Shown: positions 45,763-58,660, counted from the stretch's first letter. The stretch: 64,000 nucleotides of DNA from Paguma larvata (GCA_030068075.1 CM057839.1:48636960-48700959); one strand, 5' to 3'. Numbers and translations: made by a program. The notes: generated from the sequence alone by a model not told the origin.

Positions 45763-46675
45763 CATGGAGAGAAAGGAAGACACGTACTTATTAGAAAAGA
45801 TAGGGAAAAGAAAACTCTACCACTTGAAAGGCTGCTGGGTGTGAATCAGTGTCCTTAAAGGGAAAAAATGATTTTATCAAAGCAAAAATGCTTTGTGAAA
45901 TGGTTGCTCAGAAAATAGTTTAAGGATAAAATGTATTTTAATAGTAACTGACCATATATTCCAGAATGTGAGTGGTTTTAAGGAGTTAGGGAACAGTAAG
46001 AAATTTGAATCAAGAGGGGAGACTGATAAAAATTGTTTAGGCGATAGAATGAGTGGATTTCAACTAGAAGAAGAATTATGGACAATGATACAAATTTTCC
46101 TTTGTGCTTCATAACAAACTGCTTCAAATACACTTTAGGAACACTGAAAATGTCATTGAAAAAATGATAAACTCAAGAGTAAAAGTGTTGATTCTACCTA
46201 ATGTTACTGAGAGTGTTGATGAGTATGGGATATCCATAAAATGAACAATTGGCTGTCATGTCAGTGACTATGATTTGCCTCTCTAGACCATGATTTAAAA
46301 AAATCAGAATGATGGAAAAATTTTCATGAAGATGTATAATAATTTTGCCTGGAATCATAATTGTCTGAATAAGAAGCAGTGTTAGATCAAATGTAAATGA
46401 TGGTTTAAAAAAAGAAGAAGAAAAGCCTACATATGTTCCAGCACATGGCATTAAGTATCATCTAGGAAAAATATAAAAAACTAGGGGCCAATACTTCACA
46501 TAAGAAAACTGGAGGCTAAAATAAACAATACTTGCCCACTCTGGTTGTAGTGGTAATTAGTACACTTGATGTTAATAACACTGGTAGGTAAATATGGCCT
46601 TAGAAGTTGAATAAATGAGCTCAGGCTCAAATGTGGCAGTGGGGTGATATTCCCTATTTCAAAACATCAGACATG
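45763..46675. other. non-genic sequence, nothing recognised
   Basis: AT-rich, no gene or repeat recognised. Confidence 0.4.
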
Positions 46676-46730
46676 AGGAGAGGGGGGAAGGAAGGAGGGA
46701 GAGAGAGAGAGAAATAGAGAGAGGGAGGGT
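46676..46730 (+). repeat. purine-rich (GGAA/GAGA)n simple repeat
   Basis: GAGGAGAGGGGGGAAGGAAG, GGAGGGAGAGAGAGAGAGAA and GAGAGAGGGAGGG. Confidence 0.85.
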
Positions 46731-47430
46731 TATTAACTGAATAACAGTGTGGATCAAGAAAAAATATGTATCTGCATTTTAAAGAAATAGAGATACTCTC
46801 AAGAGAGCATTTAGAAAAGAATAAGTGAGAGTGGGGAAGAGCATCATTGTAGGAGGATATAAAAACTTAACTAGCTTGTCTAGTTGGAGCAAATACATAA
46901 ATGGATGCAGCGTTACTGAGATAAATACTAAAGTGGTGCTAAATAAAGATATCATACCAAAGGGGAAATATACAGCCATAATGTTACCTCATTCATGAGG
47001 CCCTCCAAAGGCCAAGATTTTTACAAATCCTTATTTATTCTTCGCCATTTTATATTCTAGTATGGCAATCCCAAACTTTCTTAATGAGTTTTCCCTATTG
47101 CCATATTTTTTAAATAAAATATATCGTGCTCAAGTAACTGAGAAAATAATAATCATTAGATATCAATCCTCTTCAAGTCTAAACTTACTCAGAGTGCTAC
47201 GATACTACCTTTCATTCTGGAAAAAAAAAGATCATTTTAACTTCGAATATAGACTTTCCAAATACGGATTAATTTAAACTTTCTAACTTTATCTGGACAC
47301 CATCCTGTTGGTTAACCCTACTTCTGTTATTTCCATCTCCACTGGCTCCATAAATAGAAGTTAGATTACCTTCTACCATTCCATGGTATTTCCGTACTCA
47401 TTGAACATTTTGCAAAGTAGTAAACTTCCA
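46731..47430. other. non-genic sequence, nothing firm
   Basis: AT-rich. No gene recognised. Confidence 0.35.
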
Positions 47431-47434
47431 CAAC

Positions 47435-48209
47435 TCTCACTCACTTGTAAACTATGATTTGTTACCTTATCATGCTACTGACAATGTCCATGCTGAAATC
47501 ACCAAGGACCTCATGTTTATATCTAAACTGTTGTTTTAATCCTCATTCTATGTGATGTCTGCGCAGAATTTGAGACTCTAAATAAGTCCCTACAGCTTAA
47601 AATGTTTCCTTTTTTAATGTCTTCCTATACTTTCTCCCATAGTAATTCTTGCTTTTCTAGCTTTTTCTTTTTTTATTCCATACCCCTTAAATATGAGTTT
47701 CCTTAGGTTATCTCATCTATATTGATTTCTTCTTAAGATACTCCCCAGTTTACATTTGTATATTCATTTCTCTCTCTTCTTCTAGTTGAACACCTGATTT
47801 TCTAGTAACTAATGGATTCTATTTCCCTAAATATATCGCATGTATGTCAAATATATTATTCAAAACAAAATATATATTTCTCCCTTCTTTCCTCTCCCCA
47901 TTTCTTGTGCTTGTTGGTATCAAATTCAATTATGTTTAATTACTCATCCACTTCTTTCTCCTCTTAACATCCAGTTGATTACTAAATCATATCAGTTATA
48001 TATCAGAAACATCTCTGAAATCCAATCTCCTCTTTTTATATTTACTTATAGTGTTTATTTTGGATCCAAATAATATTCCACCTGAATAGTTTCAGAAACC
48101 ATCTGTCTTGTCTTTGATTCTAAACATCTTTCCCACACTATAACCAAGGTACTTTTTCAAAGAAGCAAAATTGATCATGTCACTTTTCAGATTAAAAAAA
48201 ATACTTTTA
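47435..48209 (+). mobile_element. possible L2-clade LINE remnant, plus strand
   Basis: ATGCTACTGACAATGTCCATGCTGAAATCACCAAGGACCTCATG resembles the conserved L2-clade RT lead-in (GCTGAGGTCACCAATGACCTC). The rest is decayed. Likely continues beyond the SINE at 48210 to L2-like 3' sequence near 48605-48845. Confidence 0.4.
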
Positions 48210-48340
48210 GGGGCACCTGGGTGGCTCAGTCAGTTGGGCATCCAACTTCAGCTCAAGTTATGATATTATGACTTGTGGGTTTGAGCCCCACATCGGGCTC
48301 TGTGCTGACAGGTCAGAAGTTGGAGCCTGCTTCAGATTCT

Positions 48341-48383
<43 letters not shown>

Positions 48384-48446
48384 AGTCCCTCCCCACTTGC
48401 ACTCTGTCTCTGCCTCTCAAAAACGAATAAACATTAAAAAAATTTT
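48210..48446 (+). mobile_element. CAN-SINE with expanded CT tract, plus strand
   Basis: GGGGCACCTGGGTGGCTCAG head, GTGGGTTTGAGCCCCACATCGGGC, GACAGGTCAGAAGTTGGAGCC, then a (CT)n tract of about 18 repeats (48346-48381), CTCAAAAACGAATAAACATT tail. The CT segment is longer than in sibling copies, consistent with microsatellite growth inside the SINE. Confidence 0.95.
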
Positions 48447-48589
48447 AAAGACCTTTAATTTACATTTTCTTCAGGGCATATTCTAAACTCTTTAGTATAA
48501 AGTTACTTCGTAGTCTGCGTGTTGCCTTGCCTTGTTTCACATCACTGTCTTCCACCAATATACTTACATAAATTCTTATTTCAAAGGAC

Positions 48590-48850
48590 ATATCAATAAC
48601 ACTGATCATAGCTGGTCTTCAATTACTCTCAACCCTTGTACATATGATTCTTCCTAGAATTTCCTACTTTTCCTTTCTTTTGAAAATCCCTACATATTCT
48701 TCTTGAATTAGCTTCAATAAATAATAGTAGAACACTTCTCCCAAATTATCCAGACTGTACGAAATTTCTGTACACAGAGCTCTCAAATCATTTTAGAAAA
48801 ATTTCTTCAACAGAAATTTCACACTAAATTCTGTTTATGTGATTTTAAAC
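48590..48850 (+). mobile_element. probable L2 3' region, plus strand
   Basis: TGATTCTTCCTAGAATTTCCTACTTTTCC, TCCCTACATATTCTTCTTGAATTAGCTTCAATAAAT, ACTTCTCCCAAATTATCCAG fits a decayed L2 order (GTCTGGAATG.. TACTCATCCTTCAAGGCCC.. CTTCCCTGACC). Confidence 0.42.
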
Positions 48851-48858
48851 TTCTTTAT

Positions 48859-48872
48859 GTTATATATATGTA

Positions 48873-48913
<41 letters not shown>

Positions 48914-48920
48914 GTATATG
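48859..48920. repeat. (TA)n/(TG)n microsatellite
   Basis: TATATATATGTATGTGTGTG followed by about 14 TA repeats and TATG units. Confidence 0.9.
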
Positions 48921-51900
48921 TTGTATGCTATGTATAACGTGTATGTATACAATCACCTCCTGATCAAAATTTTACAATACCCTGTCAAAGTTTTCCAATA
49001 GGCTTAAGGACTGTGCTTAACAGTTTCCTCAACATTCAACAGATAAAACTCCTATTAAATCCCTATTTAATTCTGTCATAATTAATTTTCAGCTAAAGAA
49101 GACATGACTTTGCTATTGGGGAAAAAAAAGTATGGATGAGTAAAAATTTTAAGAGAATAATGGTAAATTAATTCAAATTGCCTAGTCCATATATCTATCT
49201 AAGGTATAAAATAATACACTTTATAAAGATTACTGAACAACTGGCAGAGCCCTCTGAGATATTAGGAGAAAAGTTAATTATAATATATTATTAGAAATGT
49301 ATCAGTGTAGCAAATTTCAAGATGGAACCTGAATCATTACTCATTTATTGGGCAATTTCTACATTCTAGACTGTGTATTAGTAATTTATAATATAGAGTT
49401 GAAATAAATGAATATAATACCTGATTTCAACCTAAATATTACTATCTCAAAGAAATATGATAAATTTTGAGAATCCGGAGCTCAAAAGAAGTCATATAAC
49501 ATATTGCTTCCTGTCAGTGAAATACTATGCTCTAAATACAAAAAAATGATCAAATGAATTAGTAATTTGATTAATGATTGCATTCTAAGAGTTTTGATCA
49601 ATGGCTCAATATCAGTTGAAAGTATTGGGTCACATTCCATAGTTGTATTTTGAAAGTGTTTTGATAGAGATGGGATATTTCTTCAGAATATATTCTTTCT
49701 CTCTGTATTTCTTCTATGACACCTCCGTAGTGGGAATATATTTATCTCTATGATGTTGGACTTAGTCACATGGTAACTCTAGATTTTAGCCTCCACCATG
49801 TGAGTTTTACTCAATGGTTAACAGATAAAAATACAAGCAGAAGCATGAAACATGCTTCATGCAATTCGACTTGCCTTTTATATTTCCGACATTGCTGTGA
49901 GAAGACTATGCTTAGATGATTCCACTTTTTCAATGTACTATATATATATTTTTTCTTTGATATAAAATAATATTCCCAGTTCATCCCACTTACCTAAGGG
50001 TCATGGACACGTGGAGCACACTAGACCCAACATAGTCTTTGAATCAAGCTGAGCTAAGCTCAAGATAAATCAATAGAATCCCAGGCGATACATATGCATA
50101 AGAGCAGGGATGAATGAAATTTGAGTGTCTTTTGTAATATTGTGGTGGCTATTAGTATGAGCAAAGACTAGTAATTTGTATAAAATGAAACAAAAACAAA
50201 CTAGAAAGAAAATATATAGTGGTTAATTCATAATAGAAAAAATATTAAACTTAATTGAATTTAAGTATACATAAATATTTAAATCACTCATGTACTCTGG
50301 GTCACACTATAAAATGTAGTTTTCACTGTTTCATGATTTTTTTAGAAAATTGAAAATTGCTGACCTGAATGAGAGCCTTTATGTATACCACAGTAGTAGT
50401 CGGTTATTAACCCTGCATATTCAGCACTTTAGCAACTCTAGAAAGATATAAAATAAATGCTCATAATATTTGTACATCACTGAAACCCGAATGGAAGGAA
50501 AAATAAATAGTTTAGATCAGAGATTCAGAATGCCAAAACATCTTCTTAGATCCTAAGTAAAACAAATTTAGTTTATGGGAAACTAAATATAAGTCAAGAG
50601 AAGAGTATAACCAATAAAATACCCAGTTGCATCACACAATGCGTCATTAGAAATATATACCATAGATGAAGAACAGATAGTTTAATTCTTCTCTTTTTGA
50701 AGGTGAACAATAGTTGACCTACTACATTCAAGGACATGCTAAAGGTTAGGACACTAAAATATCTGTATTGGTTTGAAAATCCCTACCTAACCCTAAAAGA
50801 ATTTGGTTGCATGTATCATTAGTGAATTGGCCTTAAACCAGATGATATGAAGAATGTCATAAATAACTAGATACGTTTTGCTTATAATAGAAACTCACTG
50901 GGAAAGTGTATAAAGATAGTTTTCAGGTGGAAGGTGAATAAGACTTCTTTAATATGGCAACAGAGTAGCATGATATAGCTTGCTTAGCACAAAGTTTAAT
51001 TATGTGGAGTGATAAGAGATAAGTTAATGGGGTGTTAAATCAAAAGAGAAACATATTAGTGGGGAGTCATCAACATTTATTCATTTTGATAGAAAAGCCT
51101 TTTTTGAGTGATGCAGTTTCAGAAGTTATTTTAATTATAGATCTAAGAGAAATACCAAACTGTAGGAAAGGTGGAATAAGGAAAACATAGGAAGGAAAGT
51201 GGAAAAGACAGAGTGTTGACTTAAAGAGAAAGAACTATAGATTAATTAGAAGATGAAGAAGCAAAGCATTTGAGAATTAAAGATAAACATCCCTCAGAGA
51301 AGGTTAGTGAAGAGAACAAAAGTCTTGAACTGAAAGAAATGATAAGATCCTCTATGGAAGAAGCACCAAGGATATCCACATTGAATAAACGATGGACTCA
51401 GGCAAAACTAGGGGCATGGCATCTGATAAAAAGTTTGCAACAGTTCAGAACACCAAAAGCCTTTTAAAAATTCAGAGTATTTGCTTATTAATTTTGAAAA
51501 TACTCACTGTGAACATATCCATTTCTAAGCATGAATTCAGTATTTAGAAGTGTTTTAAGGGTTCATGTTTAATATGTTTGTCATTTTAGTACATTTGCCA
51601 GTGATTCTGTGTGACTACTTAATGAAGAGACCATAAATTTCAAATGACAAAAGATTAATTTTGTTAGCTATTTATCTGTTCATTTTTCTTGAATAAGGAA
51701 TGTTTGCCTTACTGAAAACTTTTGAGGAAAATAATATGAGACATACCCCTTGTAACTGTTCCCCTTAATGCTCATTTACATTTCCGGGGTTACTAAGTAT
51801 CTCAGAGTAAGAGTGGGCCTTGGAGATCACTTAGTGTAACTGTCTTGTAAAGTCAGAACACTACTCAGCTCATATGTGTTCATCCATCCTGTGTTTGAAT

Positions 51901-53354
51901 AGTGTCATTGATTTAGTTAAAATTAGTACCGTCACATAATTATATCGATGCAAATGATTCCTTCACTTTACAAATAACTATCCTTGAAAACTAACTCACA
52001 TATTTTTTTTTTACTAAACCAGGCTGCCAATTCACTAAAATTATCCCAAGAGGGAAAAACAAGATCAATATATTCTACTAATAATCAAAAGTTCCAATAT
52101 AGAGTTTTCTTACTTGCATTCTGAATACATTTTGCTCCTAAGGAGAGTTTCTCTATTCTAGTAGCACGACTTACTCTCTCAGACCAGTAGGGCTTAATAT
52201 TTTTAATGTTTCTGAACGATTGTAAAGTTAATTCCATAATTTGAAAAATATTGAGAGCTCTGTTCCCTTATCTCAGAAAATAATGGCCGTAAGATTCAGA
52301 TTTGCATATACTAGCAGTAGGATGGCATGTTAACAGAATCCATTTGAGAATGTGGAGTTAAGAATTCCTACTTTGTATGTATACGGAGTTAAAATCTTCC
52401 CACTGGGTCAGTGTAGAGAGAAAGATTGATCTCCATGTTTACTAGACCATTTCCAATTTCTCACTTTAGGTCATCCCTTGGTTCCTATGAATTTACATTT
52501 TCAAGATAGTCATGGTCTTTATCAGTATGAACATTTGAGAGAGTAAAATATTACTATGTATTCTAGATAACTTTGTCATAAACTTATTCATGCAAGAAAG
52601 TTTTTCTCTTGTTCCTAATGTGTAGATTTGAAAATTCAAGTTGGAGCAGACATAAGGCAGAAGTGAACTATTATCTAGATATAAATATAGAAATTATCTT
52701 AATTTCTGGTTGATGATTACAAAACTGATCATAGAGCTGAGTCCAAGCTTTTCGCTGTTAAAGCAAAAAATATAACGTAAGAACAAAGTGCAATTTTGAA
52801 AATGGAAAAATACAATTTTATTTAAAAATATTAACTAATTAAACATATGTGTATTTTAAAGGGAAGGTCATCGACCACCTCTATAGTTTTCTCTTTTCTT
52901 TGCAGAAATTGTGGGGAAAGAATGAGAACTTGAGCATATCTCCCATTGCTTAGGGAACACACAATAAGCTGTCATTTTTTTATTTGTTTTGCTTTCAAAA
53001 TTCAAAGAGAATCCCAAATTAGGAAATGCGGGGTAAGAGGGTTGATTTTTTTTTCCTATTACAAGATGAGAATGTTGTATTTTAATTTTCATTATCTTGT
53101 TTTGATTTTGGAGTTTTGGCAGGTATAGACAAAAAAAGGAGAGAGAGAGAGGCAAAAAGGAAAGAGGAAGTTTAGTAACATAGAGCACAAGCTAAACTAA
53201 ATGTTTTATAGACTAAGAATAAAAGATAAATATTCCATTTTTAGTTGTTTTCTTTGCTGCACCTTTTACCTCTTCAATGTCTGATGTAAATACCACTTTG
53301 TAAGACCAAGAGCCGAATGGTGGAGTAAGTTATCTGGATTAGTAGGATTTTCAA
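48921..53354. other. 4.4 kb with no recognised genes or repeats
   Basis: The longest stretch in the window where I recognise nothing. Uniformly AT-rich, with open frames of at most about 106 codons (52868-53188 minus, which is AT-biased and low-complexity) and no family motif. Confidence 0.45.
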
Positions 53355-55830
53355 ACCCTCTCTGTGGAGATAAAAGAAGTAAAATCTACTAAGGATGAAA
53401 TTAAAAATGCTATAACCAAGATGCAGTCTCAAATGGATGTCACAGTGGTAAGATGGAGGAAGCAGAGCAGACAATCAGCAATATAGAAGACAAATTTATG
53501 GAGAATAATGAAGCATAAAAAAGAGGGACGCTAAGCAAAAGAGCCCGATACAAGAATTAGAGAACTTGGTGACTTATTAAAAAAGAATAACCTCCAACTG
53601 ATAGGAGTCCCAGAAAATGAAAGAGAGAAAAAAATGTAGAAGGTTTATGTGAGCAAAATACAGTGGAAAACTTTCTTAATATAGGGAAAACTTAAAACTT
53701 TCATAATATAAACATCAAAATCCAAGAAGCACCAAGAACTCCATTAGATTCAACAAAAACTGACCATCAACAAGGCATAGCATAGTCAAATTCACAAAAT
53801 ACACAGACAAGGGAAGAATCATGAAACAGCAAGGGAAAAAAGCCTTAACTTAGAAGACAGATTCACAGGTTACCAGCAGACCTATCCACAGAAATTTGAC
53901 AGACCAGAAATGGGTGGCAAGATATATTCAACGTGCTGAGTTGGAAAAACATTCAGCCAAAAATTTTTTATCCAGTAAGCCTGTCATTCAAAATAGAAGG
54001 GGAGAAAAAGAGTTTCCCAGACAATCAAAACCTAAGAAGTTCGTGGCCACTAAATCAGCCCTGTAAGAAATTTTAAGGGGTACTCTGTGAGTGGAGAAAA
54101 GATGAAACAAAACAAAAAATACCAAAAGCATCAAAGACTAGAAAAGACCAGAGAACATCACCAGAAACTCCAACCCTACAGGCAACACAATGGCACTAAA
54201 TTGATATGTTTCAATACTCACTCAATGTCAATGGACTAAAATTTGTATGGAACCAGAATAGACCCTGAAGAGCCAAAGCAATCCTGAAAAGGAAAACCAA
54301 AGCTGGAGGCATCAGAATTCTGAACTTCAAGCTGTACTACAAAGCTCTAATCATCAAGATACTATGGTACTGGCACAAAAACAGACACATAGATTATAGA
54401 ACAAAATAGAGAACCCAGAAATGGACCCAAAATGTATAGCCAACTAAAAGGAAAAAATATCCAAGGAAATAAAGACCGTATCTTCAGCAAATGGTGTTGG
54501 GAAAACTGGACAGCGACATGCAGAAGAATAAACCTGGACCACTTTCTTACACCATACACAAAAATCAACACAAAATGGATGAAAGACCTAAATGTAAGAC
54601 AAGAAGCCATCAAAATCATAGAGGAAAAAGCAGGCAAAAACCTTTGACTCAGCCACAGCAACTTCTTACCTGGCATGTCCCCAGAGGCTAGGGAAACAAA
54701 AGCAAAAATGAACTATTAGGACGTCATCAAGACAAAAAGCTTCTGCACAGTGAAAGAAACAATCAGCAAAACTAAAGGCAACCAATGGAATGGGAAAAGA
54801 TATTTGCAAATGATATATCAGATAAAGGGTTAGTATCCAAAACCTATAAAGAACTCATCAAACTCAACACCCCCCAAAATCATCATCATCATCATCCAGT
54901 AAAGAAATGAGCAAAAGACATGAATAGACACTTTTCCAAAGGAGCCATACAGATGGACAACAGACACATGGAAAATGCTCAACATCACTTATCATCAGGG
55001 AAATACAAATCAAACCCACACTAATATATGACCTCACCCCTGTCAGAATGGCTAAAATTAACAACTCAGGCAACAACAGATGTTGGAGAGGATGCAGAGA
55101 AAGAATAACCCTTTTGCTCTGCTGGTGGGAATGCAAACTGGCGCAGCCACTCTGAAAAACAGTACAGAGGTTCCTCAAAAAATTAAAAATAGAACTACCT
55201 TATGACCCAGCAATTATGCTACTAGGTATTTATCCAAAGGATACAGGAGTGCTGTTTCAAAGGGGCACATACACCCCAACATTTATAGCAGCACTATCAA
55301 CAATAGCCAAAGTATGGAAAAGCCCAAATGTCCATTGACAGATGAATGGATAAAGAAGATGTGGTAAATATATGTATATATAATGGGATATTACTCAGTG
55401 ATCAGAAAGAATGAAATCTTGCCATTTGCAACAACATGGATGGAACCAGAGTGTATTATGCTAAGGGAAATTAGTCAGTCAAAGAAAGACAAATATCATA
55501 TGACTTCACTCACATGTAGAATTTAAGATACAAAACAGATGACATAAGTAGGGAAGGGAAGCAAAAATAATACAAAAATAGGGAGGGGGACAAACCATAA
55601 GGGGCTCTTAAATAAAGAAAACAAACTTAGGCTTGCTGGAAGGGTTTGGAGTGGGGGGATATGCTAATTGGGTAGGAAGCATTAGGAGGACACTTGGTGG
55701 GATGAACACTGGGTGTTATATGTAGGTGATGAATCAATGGATTCTACTCATGGAATCAATATTGCACTATATGTTAACAAACTTGGATGAAAAATTTTTT
55801 TTAATGAATAAATTTAAAAAACAAAAAAAA
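53355..55830 (+). mobile_element. L1 with ORF1 3' part fused to ORF2 C-terminus by internal deletion
   Basis: 53355-54230 follows carnivore L1 ORF1 and the inter-ORF spacer (AACCTCCAACTGATAGGAGTCCCAGAAAATGA; GACCAGAAATGGGTGGCAAGATATATTCAACGTGCTGA; CACTAAATCAGCCCTGTAAGAAAT) up to the start of ORF2 (CTCAATGTCAATGGACTAAA). At about 54240 it jumps to ATTTGTATGGAACCAGA, deep in the ORF2 C-terminal half. It then runs to the 3' UTR and an A-rich tail at 55830. Endonuclease and RT core are missing. Small frames at 54432-54691 are ORF2 debris ([20 protein letters not shown]). Confidence 0.88.
54884..54898 (+). repeat. (ATC)5 trinucleotide repeat in L1
   Basis: ATCATCATCATCATC between CCCCCCAAA and CAGTAAAGAAATGAGC, at the short ORF2 spacer before the AAAGACATGAATAGACA motif. 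Confidence 0.8.
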
Positions 55831-57024
55831 TAGAATGTACAGACAAGGTAACCAATATGGGGAGTGTGATGAGGCTGAGAAGGACACATGGAACTTGGAC
55901 ACCAAAATGACCATGAGAAAGTCAACACTAGGAAGTATATAGAAATCTTAGAAACAACAGGGTGAGAGTATCTGTACTAACAATGGGGTACAGTTGATAA
56001 AATTGTATATATGATATTAATTAATCCATCATAGCTATCCCATATTCTGAAATATTTCAAATAAAGTATTACATTTTTCCAAAATAATTAGAAAATTCAA
56101 CATCCTCATTGAAATGGTAATCTATATATCATGAATATGTCTTTAAGATTAAGGCAACAATTATAAAAATAGGTTATTCTTTAAACTCTACCAAGAAACA
56201 ACGTACAAAATATGACTCAGAGAAATGTTTTATTTAGTTCACAGCATCAAAGGTAATAACATTCTATATTTATATCCAAAAGGGAAAAAAATAGACGGAA
56301 GGTCCTATTCCTAACATCCATCTATCTGTCTGTCTATCTACCTATCATTTATCTAAGTATCTTAGGAAAATCAATCTATCTAGTCTTAAGGAATTTTCTG
56401 GAAAGTCCTCATATATAACAAACTTTTTATCTGGAATTGAAAAAAAGTAAAAATGCTTTTATGGATATATTTAAATATTAAAAATATTTTCGATACATTA
56501 CTTTTTCCTGTTATAAAGATCATTATTTCTAACCATTAGCACAGCCATAGTACAATTAGACTTTTTTTCTGAAGCAAATAAAATTTTGGTTGAATTTTCT
56601 TTTTAGTAAATAAAATTGGTGACAGAAAAAATGAACATGGATATAGAGATAGAAAAATATGTTTTGGGGGGATAACTAAATTGAGAGAAGCTCTGGACCT
56701 AAAAAGATTAGGAGATACAAAATGGGCATCCTAGTATACATAATTGCAATTGCAAAGGTCATGAAGGGAGATGGATAGTTCTAATGGGTCATTTTCGTTC
56801 TCTAAGACAAAGTGAGGCATTTGTTTATATTTTTAACTATATGGAAAGATAGTAGACACTTTAAAGTAGAAAGACACAATGTTTTAGAAAAATAACTTTC
56901 TGAGGGAAGGCAAGAGTGGAAGATTTAAGACAAGTTATATTAAAATGTGTACATTATAATATTATAATATATAATGTATTAGTATTAAATCTTAGTATCT
57001 ACAGTCAGTACTTGCACAATTAGA
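55831..57024. other. non-genic sequence
   Basis: Contains a (TCTA/TCTG)n run at about 56320-56350. No gene or repeat family recognised. Confidence 0.4.
56318..56362 (+). repeat. (TCTA)n-type tetranucleotide repeat
   Basis: ATCCATCTATCTGTCTGTCT followed by ATCTACCTATCATTTATCT. Confidence 0.75.
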
Positions 57025-57457
57025 TATTGGCACACAAAAAAAATGAAGTTGAACTTCTACCATACATCATACAAAAGTTAACTACAAATGTATCATAGAA
57101 CGAAATGTGTAAGTGCAAAAATTATAAAGCTTGTGTAAGAAAATACAGGAATAAAATTTCATTACCTTGAGTTTGTTAAGACACCAAAAGCAAATATGAA
57201 GAAAAAAAAAGAGAGAAAGAGAAGGTGAGAGAGAGATAAACTGGACTTCATTAAAATCTTAAAAATTCATTTGTGTCTCCCATAACATCATCAAAACAAT
57301 AAAAAGTCCATCCAAATAATGAGATAAAATTTTTGCAAATCATGTATATGGTAAGGGATTTATATCCATTATATGGAAAGAATTCATAGAATTCAACAAT
57401 AAAAAGACAAATAACCCAGTTTAGAAGATAGCTAATACATATAAGTAGACATTTCTT

Positions 57458-57638
57458 GGGGCACCTGGGTGGCTCAGTCAGCTGAGAGTCTGACTCTTGA
57501 TTTCAGCTCAGGAGCTTGTGTCAGACTTTGTGCTGACAGCATGGAACCTGCTTGGGATTCTCTCTGTGTCTTGCTTTCTCTCTGCCCCTCCCCCACTCAT
57601 GCACACGTACACACTCTCAAAATAAATAGATAGAAAGA
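57458..57638 (+). mobile_element. CAN-SINE nested in L1, plus strand (left of a tail-to-tail pair)
   Basis: GGGCACCTGGGTGGCTCAGTCAG head, GATTTCAGCTCAGGAGCTTG, then directly TGTCAGACTTTGTGCTGACAGC: about 30 bp including the B box is missing. CT segment and AAATAAATAGATAGAAAGAT tail follow. The pre-insertion target TAGACATTTCTT (57446-57457) reappears as TAGATATTTCTT after it (57639-57650). Confidence 0.94.
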
Positions 57639-57650
57639 TAGATATTTCTT

Positions 57651-57822
57651 TTTTTTAATTTTTAATGTTTATTTTTGAGAGAGAGAAAGAGAGAGTGTGT
57701 GAGCAGGTGAGGTGCAGAGAAAGAGGGAGACACAGAATCAGAAACCGGAACCCATGAACTAAGAGATCATGACCTGAGCTGAAGTCGGATGCTTAACTGA
57801 CTGAGCCGCCCAGGAACCCCAA
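57651..57822 (-). mobile_element. CAN-SINE nested in L1, minus strand (right of a tail-to-tail pair)
   Basis: T-rich tail, GAGAGAGAGAAAGAGAGAG, GACACAGAATCAGAAACCGG, with an internal deletion where AGCAGGCTCCAGGCTCTGAG would be. Ends CTGAGCCGCCCAGGAACCCC. TAGATATTTCTT flanks it exactly (57639-57650 and 57823-57834), so it used the duplicated target of the neighbouring SINE. Confidence 0.94.
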
Positions 57823-58660
57823 TAGATATTTCTTCAAAGAAGGTATACGAATGGTCGATAAGCATATGGAAATGTTCAATGTCGTTATTCATTAGAGAAA
57901 TGCAAATCAATATCCAAATGAGATACCACTCTGCACCCAGAAACATGACTAAACTAAAAAGGCTGACAATAATAAGTGTTGTAGAGGTTGTGTAAAAACT
58001 GGAACCTTTACATATTGCTGATTGGATCATAAAGTAGTACAACTGCTTTGTAAAACAATTTGGTAGTTCCTCAAAATGTTAAATATGCAGTTATTATGTA
58101 ATCTAGCAATTTAACTCCTTGATATATACCCAACATAAATAAAAACATATAGCTACACAAATGAATATGCACACCAGTGTTCACAGCAACACTATCCATA
58201 ATAGCTAGAAAGTGTGAAGAACTCAAATGCCCATTAGTAGATGAATGGATAAGCAAAATGTGATTTATCCATACAATGAAATATTATTCACCATGTAAAG
58301 GAATGAAGCATTGATATGTGCTTCGATATGAATGAACCTTGAAAACATCATGCTCAGTGAGAGAAGCCAGTCACAAAAGACCACATATTATATGATTCTG
58401 TTTAAGTGAAATATCAGAATAGGCATATCCAAAGAATCTCAGAGTAGCTCAGTGGTCTTCAGGTCCTGGTGGGAGGGCAAATGGGGATTGACTGGCGAAT
58501 ATGGGGTTTCCTTATAAGTTGATGAAAATGTTCTAAAACTAGATAATTGTGATGATTGCGTGACTCTATGAATCTACTGAAAACTATTTCATTATTCACA
58601 TTAAAGGGAGAATTTTAATGCATGTGAATTATATGTCAATCGAGACACTACAAAATTAAA

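Larger units (their letters stand above)
57025..58660 (+). mobile_element. old L1 3' half (L1M class), carrying two SINEs, plus strand
   Basis: ATTGGCACACAAAAAAAATGAAGTTGAACTTCTACC, GTATCATAGAACGAAATGTG, GACACCAAAAGCAAATATG, AACTGGACTTCATTAAAATC, then after the SINEs GAGAAATGCAAATCAATATCC, CCCATTAGTAGATGAATGGATAAG, ATACAATGAAATATTATTCACC and GGGCAAATGGGGATTGAC follow ORF2 and a 3' UTR of an older L1. Multiple stops. Edges approximate. Confidence 0.82.
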
